Source of the DNA: Enterococcus sp. MMGLQ5-1
Lineage (GTDB): Bacteria; Bacillota; Bacilli; Lactobacillales; Streptococcaceae
Length of the DNA stretch: 64,000 bases
NCBI RefSeq assembly: GCF_013155265.1
Contig: NZ_JABJXU010000001.1
Span: 1-64,000, forward strand
Direction: 5' to 3'
Of this stretch, positions 57,841 to 64,000 are shown one piece after another. Position numbers and translations under genes: made by a program. The notes below the pieces were generated by a model, which was given only the letters and a program-made list of their open reading frames with translations, had not been told where the DNA came from and did no database searches. Every line of letters starts with the position of its first letter. The stretch's first letter is position 1.

Positions 57841-60336
57841 ATGAAAGATGTATTTACGGAAAAGGCAAGACGAGTATTAGAAATCGCCCAAGAAGAGGCA
57901 AAGAATTTTAAGCATCGTTCAGTAGGCTCAGAGCATCTACTTTTAGCACTGGTGATTGAGGAAAACGGTATCGGTGGGAAGGCACTGAGGGAACTAGGTG
58001 CTGATGAGGAAGAAATTAGAGAAGAAATAGAACAAATTGAAGGATTTGGTACGGTCAATAGCTATGCAGCAGATGCCTATTTACCATATTCACCACGGAC
58101 AAAGCAATTATTTGAGTTTGCATCAGAGGAAGCTAAAAAAATTGGTGCGCCAATGATTGGCACAGAACATTTATTATTAGGTATACTTCGGGATCGAGAT
58201 ATTTTCGCCAGTCGGATTATTAATAATATCGGTATCAATTTACAAAAATTACGTCAAACCTTATTAAAAAGAATTGGTGTAGAGTCTCCAGCGGTTAGTT
58301 CATCTGTTAGCAATGCTAGGGATAGAATGGCACAGGGGAGCAAACGCCCGGGCGCTTCAAAGACTCCGACCTTGGATAAATTAGCTCGAGATATGACGAA
58401 GATGGCGAGTGAATTAGCTTTAGATCCTGTAGTAGGTCGTGAAAAGGAGGTCAAGCGTTTAATTCAAATTTTATCTCGACGCACTAAAAATAATCCAGTG
58501 CTGGTTGGCGATCCCGGAGTTGGGAAAACAGCGATTGCTGAAGGCTTGGCGCAGCGTATTGTGGCAGGAGAAGTGCCGAGTGATATGCGTGAAAAACGTT
58601 TAATGATGCTTGATATGGGCTCTTTAGTGGCAGGTACAAAATATCGTGGTGAGTTTGAGGATCGCTTAAAGAAAATCATCGAAGAAATTTATAATGATGG
58701 ACAGGTAATCCTGTTTATTGATGAATTACACACGCTAATTGGTGCGGGCGGCGCAGAGGGTGCCGTTGATGCCTCTAATATTTTAAAGCCTGCGCTTGCT
58801 CGTGGCGAGCTACAAACAATTGGTGCAACGACCCTAGATGAATTTCAAAAATACATTGAAAAGGATTCAGCTTTGGAACGCCGTTTCGCCAGAATTATGG
58901 TTGATGAACCGAGCGCAGAGGAGGCTGAGCAAATCTTACTTGGTATTCGTCCAAAGTATGAAGCCCATCATGGTGTTGAAATTACCAGTGAAGCAATTCA
59001 GGCAGCAGTTAAATTATCGGTGCGTTACATTAACAATCGTCAACTACCAGATAAGGCGATTGATTTAATTGACGAGTCTGCGGCAAGTGTCCGTCTTTCT
59101 GTGGTCAGTGAGCCAGTTGAAATGGAAAAGCTTCGTGGAGAGATTACTGAATTTGCTAAGCTGAAGGATGCAGCAATTATGTCAGGCGATTTTCCGGATG
59201 CGGCCAAATACCGTGAGCTGGAAAAAGCGGCAATTGATAAGCTTGAAAAATTGAATGAGAAGTATATCAAGGAAACGTCAAGTAAATCACAGGTGACTGC
59301 TCATGATGTTGAAGAAGTGGTTTCACTATGGACAGGCATTCCATTAACACAGCTTGAGAAAAAGGAAAGTCAACGCTTGCTTGATTTAGAAAAAATTCTA
59401 CATCAACGCGTCATTGGTCAAAATCAAGCGGTAACGGCAATTGCCCGTGCGATTAGAAGAGCTCGCAGTGGCTTGAAGGATCCGAATCGGCCGATTGGCT
59501 CATTTATGTTCTTGGGACCAACTGGTGTCGGTAAAACTGAATTGGCAAAGGCTTTAGCTGAGGCGGTATTTGGCTCGGAGGATTCATTGATTCGTGTTGA
59601 TATGAGTGAATTCATGGAGAAATATAGCACTTCTCGCTTGATTGGTTCACCACCGGGCTATGTTGGTTATGACGAAGGTGGTCAATTGACTGAGAAAATT
59701 CGTCAAAAACCTTATTCAGTGGTGCTTTTAGATGAAATTGAAAAAGCACATCCTGATATTTTTAATATACTGCTACAGGTATTGGACGATGGTTTCTTAA
59801 CAGATGCCAAGGGTCGTAAGGTTGATTTTAGAAATACGATTTTAATTATGACAAGTAATATTGGCGCACAAGCAATTCGAGAAGAAAAAACAGTTGGTTT
59901 TAATGCGAGTGATATTCATCAAGATTTTAATAAAATGCAAAAGCGTATTCTGGAAGAATTGAAGAAAGCATATCGTCCAGAATTTCTAAATCGGATTGAT
60001 GAAACGGTTGTCTTTAGAAGCCTTGAAAAACCAGAGCTACACCAAATTGTTAAGATTATGACAAAATCAATTACCAATCGTTTGGCTGAGCAAGGTATCA
60101 AGATTAAAATTACACCGAGTGCGATTGATGTGATTGGTAAGGTTGGCTTTGATCCTGAGTACGGTGCTCGTCCAATTCGCAGGGCAATCCAACGAGAAAT
60201 TGAAGACAGGTTATCTGAAAGTCTACTTTCTGGTGAATTTACCTTTGGCGATCAAGTGACAGTTGGGGCAACGCAGGGTAAGATTACTTTGAAAATTAAA
60301 AAGCCTGTCTTGAAGCTAGAAAAAGAATTGGTTTAA
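57841..60336 (+). CDS. clpC: ATP-dependent Clp protease ATPase subunit ClpC
   Basis: ClpC unfolds proteins for ClpP and partners with adaptors. The 831-residue AAA+ protein has paired N-domain repeats (residues 5-150), AAA1 with Walker [14 protein letters not shown] and [17 protein letters not shown], a UVR/linker region around 420-470, and AAA2 with [12 protein letters not shown] and [22 protein letters not shown] precedes the ATG. A terminator ends the operon. It is controlled by the CtsR site upstream. Confidence 0.96.
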   Translation: MKDVFTEKARRVLEIAQEEAKNFKHRSVGSEHLLLALVIEENGIGGKALRELGADEEEIREEIEQIEGFGTVNSYAADAYLPYSPRTKQLFEFASEEAKKIGAPMIGTEHLLLGILRDRDIFASRIINNIGINLQKLRQTLLKRIGVESPAVSSSVSNARDRMAQGSKRPGASKTPTLDKLARDMTKMASELALDPVVGREKEVKRLIQILSRRTKNNPVLVGDPGVGKTAIAEGLAQRIVAGEVPSDMREKRLMMLDMGSLVAGTKYRGEFEDRLKKIIEEIYNDGQVILFIDELHTLIGAGGAEGAVDASNILKPALARGELQTIGATTLDEFQKYIEKDSALERRFARIMVDEPSAEEAEQILLGIRPKYEAHHGVEITSEAIQAAVKLSVRYINNRQLPDKAIDLIDESAASVRLSVVSEPVEMEKLRGEITEFAKLKDAAIMSGDFPDAAKYRELEKAAIDKLEKLNEKYIKETSSKSQVTAHDVEEVVSLWTGIPLTQLEKKESQRLLDLEKILHQRVIGQNQAVTAIARAIRRARSGLKDPNRPIGSFMFLGPTGVGKTELAKALAEAVFGSEDSLIRVDMSEFMEKYSTSRLIGSPPGYVGYDEGGQLTEKIRQKPYSVVLLDEIEKAHPDIFNILLQVLDDGFLTDAKGRKVDFRNTILIMTSNIGAQAIREEKTVGFNASDIHQDFNKMQKRILEELKKAYRPEFLNRIDETVVFRSLEKPELHQIVKIMTKSITNRLAEQGIKIKITPSAIDVIGKVGFDPEYGARPIRRAIQREIEDRLSESLLSGEFTFGDQVTVGATQGKITLKIKKPVLKLEKELV

Positions 60337-60348
60337 ATAAAATATATT

Positions 60349-60382
60349 AAAGACCGTCACTACAATAGTGGCGATCTTTTTT
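60349..60382 (+). terminator. terminator of ctsR-clpC
   Basis: AAAGA..G.CACTA pairs with TAGTG.C..TCTTT around CAA, followed by T residues. Confidence 0.85.
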
Positions 60383-60425
60383 GAGTGCTATATGTATTTT
60401 TGGGAACTGCTGACTGATTTTGTTC

Positions 60426-60956
60426 CTATAAAGACTTCTTGTATTTTCTTATTTTTTTCATAGCCCAGTCATAATGACTTGAAGTAACAGATACGAAATA
60501 GCTACCCAATGTGCTACCCCCGACCCATTCGTAAACATCCTTAGAGAATAATTCATCATTTGAAAATGTATCGGCGAGCTTTATCACCTCTGTATGACTT
60601 TTCTTTAATAATTCTAGTGAGCTCTCGTATGAAGTATTTTGGTGCTTTTCCCAAAAGACTATATTCATTTTTCCATATGTTTTCCAATTATATCCATCCT
60701 GTAAAAATTGTTTTTTTATTCCTTTTTGATTGGCCTCTACCCAATGTAAAAGTAAACTATGCCATTCATATAAATGGATTAATATGTCTCTAATATTTTT
60801 ATCCCTTTCCCAATGTGCGCCTTTTTCTTTTTCAATTTCAAATTGAAAAACGCCATTTATGCTTTCCTCTGGAATCGAATGAATAAGCGTCATTAATTTC
60901 TGATATTTCTCATTTCCTGTTTGAATTAAATCAGTCTTTGTTGTCGGTCTTGCCAT
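60426..60956 (-). CDS. DfsB/ClbS family (DUF1706) four-helix bundle protein
   Basis: The 176-residue product, starting MARPTTKTDLIQTGNEKYQK, is helical with conserved WERDKNIRDILIHLYEWHSLLLHW, EGYNWKTYG-like DGYNWKTYGKMN and VSVTSSHYDWAMKKIRKYKK. It fits the DfsB/ClbS family; ClbS from E. coli protects against colibactin by opening its reactive ring, but most members have no known role. ATG 60956 has GGAGGATA upstream and is preferred over 60983. It is the second gene of a minus-strand pair divergent from a MerR-type regulator, 42 bases after the membrane gene. Confidence 0.8.
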   Translation of the reverse strand: MARPTTKTDLIQTGNEKYQKLMTLIHSIPEESINGVFQFEIEKEKGAHWERDKNIRDILIHLYEWHSLLLHWVEANQKGIKKQFLQDGYNWKTYGKMNIVFWEKHQNTSYESSLELLKKSHTEVIKLADTFSNDELFSKDVYEWVGGSTLGSYFVSVTSSHYDWAMKKIRKYKKSL

Positions 60957-60997
60957 ATAAATATCCTCCTTATTTTCAATCAATTATGTTCTGGTAA

Positions 60998-61375
60998 TTA
61001 CAGGAATAGTCTAAATGAAATTATTAGTAATAAACTGGCGATTACATTTAGATAAAGTAGACCATTATTTTTTGTACTCGTTTTTAAAATCACAAATGAG
61101 CTTGCGATAGATAATGGTGCAGCTAAAAAATAATAATAACTAGCTAATATTGTAAAGCAAATATAAATGAACTGGTTTTTAATTTTTACATCGCTTGAAA
61201 ATAAATCGGGTGATAATAAGTAAAGCATCAAAAAAAAGATCACTAAACATAAATTTATAGTCCCTATTATTTGATGAAACCTGTCTAAATCCCATCCTTT
61301 CTTCTTTATTATCAAGCTTTCAATCAAAAATAAAATTAGACCTCCTGTAGCTAAGTAGCTCAATGTCATTAGCAT
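60998..61375 (-). CDS. small unknown membrane protein
   Basis: The 125-residue protein has four membrane segments (MTLSYLATGGLILFLIESLI; INLCLVIFFLMLYLL; IYICFTILASYYYFLAAPL; GLLYLNVIASLLLIISFRLF) with a basic KKKGWD loop. I do not recognise the family. GAGGAGGAA precedes the ATG. It is the first gene of the unit under the MerR-type promoter at 61404, so it may take part in drug or stress response. Confidence 0.65.
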   Translation of the reverse strand: MLMTLSYLATGGLILFLIESLIIKKKGWDLDRFHQIIGTINLCLVIFFLMLYLLSPDLFSSDVKIKNQFIYICFTILASYYYFLAAPLSIASSFVILKTSTKNNGLLYLNVIASLLLIISFRLFL

Positions 61376-61403
61376 AATATTCCTCCTCTCTATGCATACT
61401 CTT

Positions 61404-61434
61404 ATTATGAACTCGTACGTTACGTAAGAGTCAA
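61404..61434 (-). promoter_or_regulatory. MerR-type promoter with operator dyad
   Basis: On the minus strand TTGACT (61429-61434) and CATAAT (61404-61409) are 19 bases apart, the stretched spacing of MerR-activated promoters. A dyad, ACTCGTACGT-T-ACGTAAGAGT (61411-61431), with one mismatch fills the spacer, the expected binding site of the regulator at 61519. Confidence 0.8.
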
Positions 61435-61451
61435 GGATAAAAAAATGATAG

Positions 61452-61480
61452 TTGACACTTGCCCAATGTATCGGTATATA
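61452..61480 (+). promoter_or_regulatory. promoter of the MerR-type gene
   Basis: TTGACA (61452-61457), 17 bases, TATATA (61475-61480), a normal sigma-A promoter 38 bases before the gene. Confidence 0.75.
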
Positions 61481-61518
61481 TTTTAAGTAAGCTAGCTAGT
61501 GAATAAGGAGATTAGAAA

Positions 61519-62334
61519 ATGTTTAAAATAGGTGATTTTTCAAAATTAACCAATCTAACAGTCAGAGCACTGCGCCACTATGAAGAGCTGGAGCTATTAC
61601 TTCCTGAAAGGATTGATGATGTTACCAACTATAGATATTATTCGACACATCAATTAACAACGGTCAATAAAATAAAAATGCTTCAGCAAATCGGTTTACC
61701 ATTGAAAACTATTAAAGAAGTGATACAAAGCAATGATACAAAGCTATTAGAATATCACTATAATTTAAGAGAGGCTGAGATACGTGATGAGCTTGATGCG
61801 TTAACGAAGATGCAAAATATTATAGATCAGCTTAGAGAAAAAATGAAAGAAGGAACTTTTATAGAGAAATACAATGTCAAACTAAAAGAAATACCAAAAA
61901 GAAAGGTCATGGCAATTAGAAAAAAGATTTCGTCATATAATGATGAGTATGAGTTATGGACTTCTCTACATGAAGAATTTATAAAGCAAAGTGTTAAAAT
62001 GGCTAATCCGCCGTTAGGGATGACCATTTACCATGATAGGGAATATAAAGAAGCAAATATCGATATCGAAGTGCAGAGTAATATCATTGGTGACTATACT
62101 AACACGGATGATGTCAAATTTTATGAAGATTCTGGATTTTTGATAGCCTCTGTAACATTTAACGGCAGCTACGAGCAAATGCCAGAAGTAACCCAAGCGA
62201 TTGCTTCTTGGATTGAAGCAAATAATTATGTGATTTGCGGACCAATGATAAATATCCCATATATTTCACCTGCGCAGAGTCCTAATCCGGATAGCTGGAT
62301 TACGGAGGCGGGCTATGTGGTGTGTAAGTGTTAA
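61519..62334 (+). CDS. MerR-type regulator with effector-binding domain (BmrR/BltR-like)
   Basis: The 271-residue protein has a MerR winged helix (MFKIGDFSKLTNLTVRALRHYEELELLLPERI; NYRYYSTHQLTTVNKIKML), a coiled-coil dimer helix (DELDALTKMQNIIDQLREKMKEG) and a C-terminal GyrI-like/AraC-effector-binding domain (RKKISSYNDEYELWTSLHEEF; GMTIYHDREY; GSYEQMPEVTQAIASWIEAN). Relatives respond to hydrophobic cations and drugs and activate efflux or resistance genes. ATAAGGAG precedes the ATG. Its own promoter is weak-normal; the divergent 19-base-spacer promoter is the likely target. Confidence 0.88.
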   Translation: MFKIGDFSKLTNLTVRALRHYEELELLLPERIDDVTNYRYYSTHQLTTVNKIKMLQQIGLPLKTIKEVIQSNDTKLLEYHYNLREAEIRDELDALTKMQNIIDQLREKMKEGTFIEKYNVKLKEIPKRKVMAIRKKISSYNDEYELWTSLHEEFIKQSVKMANPPLGMTIYHDREYKEANIDIEVQSNIIGDYTNTDDVKFYEDSGFLIASVTFNGSYEQMPEVTQAIASWIEANNYVICGPMINIPYISPAQSPNPDSWITEAGYVVCKC

Positions 62335-62798
62335 ATGAATTATGTTATACAGGTGTAAAGGAAACAGGATTAGCTAAAGACAGCTAGGTACATTCATTGG
62401 CCAATCATCTGGTGATATTTCCACCGTTTAAGAAAATATTGCTATATTTTCATATTTCTACATAGCTACGTCATATATTAGTAATAATATGATTACCAAT
62501 TTTACCTGTCTTTAAATCTGCAATCAACTGTTTAAATGCAAGATCGTTTTTCGGTATTCCTTTTGTTATTTATAAAAAACAAAAGGAGGTGGAACAAAAG
62601 ACATTTAACGACGTATCTATTGAACAGTTTTGAGAGATAAAGTCCATAAATTACGAACATTACGAAAGCGGTAAGGCGTACGTCATCTCTCTATATTGAT
62701 TTTATATTAATTAAGGTTTCCGAGCTATCCAATTAATTTGTTTTAGGAAAATAGTTCTTTTATGTAAGATAAGTTTTAGTGGCGATTATTTAGTCAAA
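62335..62798. other. gene-free region with possible gene relic
   Basis: No intact gene. At about 62581-62640 an AAAAGGAGGTGG site is followed by TTTNDVSIEQF-type and RDKVHKLRTLRKR-type fragments in different frames, each stopped by TGA or TAA within 40 codons, which suggests a decayed short gene. No identity can be given. Confidence 0.35.
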
Positions 62799-63716
62799 TT
62801 ATAATCCAAGTTGTTCATTTTCAATAATCGCTTGCAGCTCTTTCAGAAAATTTTCAGCCATTAATGAAAATTTGCCTTGCAGATGAGAAATATAACCAAT
62901 TTCAATTTGCTCAGTGACCTCTAAAGGAATGGCGATGATATTGTCACCGTTCAGATCACTATTTAAAACCCCAGTCGAAATTGTGTAGCCATCTAGGCCG
63001 ATTAGTAAATTAAACAAGGTCGCGCGGTCACTGACGACAATTGATTTGCGGTGCTCAACAGTAGATAGAATTTCTTCTGCAAAATAAAAGGAGTTATGAT
63101 TACCCTGCTCATAGCTAAGATAAGGGAAATCCTCTAAATCACTTAAAGTCACTTTTGTTTTATTAGCTAAAGGGCTTTGGCGAGAAACAAAGACATGAGG
63201 CTTAGCCGTAAATAAATGCGTAAATCGAAGCTGATTTTCATCAAATAATTTAGTCAAAACATCACGGTTGAAATCATTTAAATAAAGGACGCCTACTTCA
63301 CTTCTAAAATTTTTAACGTCTTCAATGATTTCAAAAGTTCGAGTTTCTCTTAATGTTAATTCATATTGCGTCATATCATAATCCTTTAGCAAATGAACAA
63401 AGGCGTTAACCACAAAAGCATAATGCTGAGCAGATACAGCAAAAAGCTGTTTTTTGATTTGCTTACCTGTATAACGTTCGATTAGTAGATCGGCCTGCTC
63501 AACTACCTGACGTGCATAGGATAGAAACTCAGTACCCTCACGGGTTAAAGTAATGCCTCTGGGCTGACGGATGAAGATTTGAATGCCCATCTCCATCTCC
63601 AAATCCTTGACGGCATTAGAGAGACTTGGCTGTGTAATAAATAATTGTTTGGCAGCCTCACTCATTGAGCCGACTTCAACGATTTTGATAATATATTGTA
63701 ATTGTTGAATACGCAT
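62799..63716 (-). CDS. LysR-family transcriptional regulator
   Basis: The 305-residue protein has an N-terminal LysR HTH (MRIQQLQYIIKIVEVGSMSEAAKQLFITQPSLSNAVKDLE) and a C-terminal type 2 substrate-binding domain (LFTAKPHVFVSRQSPLAN; LSYEQGNHNSFYFAEE). Related streptococcal regulators such as CpsY and those of sulfur amino acid uptake have the same start, but a specific target cannot be set. No gene is divergent within about 250 bases; the region to 64000 may hold the start of one. The minus-strand start 63716 is chosen on homology. Confidence 0.88.
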   Translation of the reverse strand: MRIQQLQYIIKIVEVGSMSEAAKQLFITQPSLSNAVKDLEMEMGIQIFIRQPRGITLTREGTEFLSYARQVVEQADLLIERYTGKQIKKQLFAVSAQHYAFVVNAFVHLLKDYDMTQYELTLRETRTFEIIEDVKNFRSEVGVLYLNDFNRDVLTKLFDENQLRFTHLFTAKPHVFVSRQSPLANKTKVTLSDLEDFPYLSYEQGNHNSFYFAEEILSTVEHRKSIVVSDRATLFNLLIGLDGYTISTGVLNSDLNGDNIIAIPLEVTEQIEIGYISHLQGKFSLMAENFLKELQAIIENEQLGL

Positions 63717-64000
63717 ACTTACTCCGTTTCTATATTTAGCGATAGTTATTAACTATATATTACCAAATATCATTAAACTTGCAATCTAAATCAGCTTGTG
63801 ACTAGTCATAGGTGTTTTTTAAAGAGGCTTAAAATTTATTCTCGTGATATTTAGAGCGTACTTTTTATCAGAAAATAGATTATTTATAAACTTTTCACAA
63901 GCTATTATTGTTCTGTTTAACGATTAACACTATAATAATAAATAAATGATTTTATAAAAGACAAATAAGGACTGTGTGACTTTGATTAAAAAAATGCAAC
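63717..64000. other. upstream region of the LysR gene; possible start of next gene at the edge
   Basis: AT-rich, with TATAATAATAAATAA near 63930. AAGGA near 63967 with TTG at 63982 (TTGATTAAAAAAATGC) could begin a gene running out of the window, but the edge leaves too little to judge. Confidence 0.3.

Overview
The window is AT-rich, low-GC Firmicute DNA, most likely from a Lactobacillales member of the Streptococcaceae close to Lactococcus/Streptococcus. The evidence is the 5S rRNA followed by tRNA-Asn, the order rnpA-yidC-jag-rpmH-mnmE, a Lys-type MurE (DDPN motif), a DexB-type glucosidase, an Mga-like regulator, the dnaE-pfkA-pyk order, DnaE with a decayed PHP site, CcpA/cre control and LPKTS sorting signals. 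Family assignments are by eye; no database was searched.

Layout. 1-11.4 kb is housekeeping on the + strand: end of an rRNA operon, tRNA-Asn, tRNA-Cys, rnpA, yidC, jag, rpmH, mnmE, an FMN riboswitch with ribU, ccpA, guaC, rpsL-rpsG and fusA. 11.4-15.3 kb is a minus-strand block: an HdeD-like membrane protein, then an M20 peptidase / YitT-family protein / ten-or-more-TM transporter operon. 15.4-20.0 kb is a surface locus: an Mga-like regulator divergent from an unusual MucBP protein and a leucine-rich-repeat LPKTS protein. 21.9-25.3 kb is a cre-controlled Na+-pumping oxaloacetate decarboxylase operon (oadH-like, oadD, oadB, oadG, oadA); oadB carries a frameshift and oadG is a 45-residue gene that is easy to miss. 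25.8-30.9 kb is trehalose uptake (NUDIX-treR divergent from treP-treC). 31-44.9 kb is cell wall, replication and glycolysis: murE, an ornithine cyclodeaminase relative, a YtgP/MurJ flippase, an RsuA-type pseudouridine synthase, a class B PBP, dnaE, pfkA, pyk. 45.3-48.7 kb is a large secreted subtilase with SLH domains broken by one in-frame TAG. 48.9-54.2 kb holds argR/argS, a 151-bp tandem repeat array, def and a dexB-like glucosidase. 54.4-57.1 kb holds a 24-copy pentanucleotide tract in a small ORF and a second unusual surface protein. 57.3-60.3 kb is ctsR-clpC with a CtsR operator. 60.4-64 kb is a MerR-type regulator divergent from a DfsB-like and a small membrane protein, then a LysR-type regulator.

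The most unusual point is that two unrelated surface proteins (17169-18596 and 54680-57064) share one architecture: signal peptide, short N-terminal part, LPxTSE sorting-like motif, hydrophobic helix and basic residues in the middle of the protein, then at once a second signal-peptide-like segment ending in an AxA-type site and a long extracellular repeat region. They read like two exported proteins joined end to end, possibly split by sortase and signal peptidase, or alternatively a membrane hairpin with two outside domains. Other points worth checking are the pentanucleotide tract, the 151-bp repeat, the contiguous triloop hairpins near 31.06 kb, the duplicated terminator around the second surface gene, and the two broken genes.
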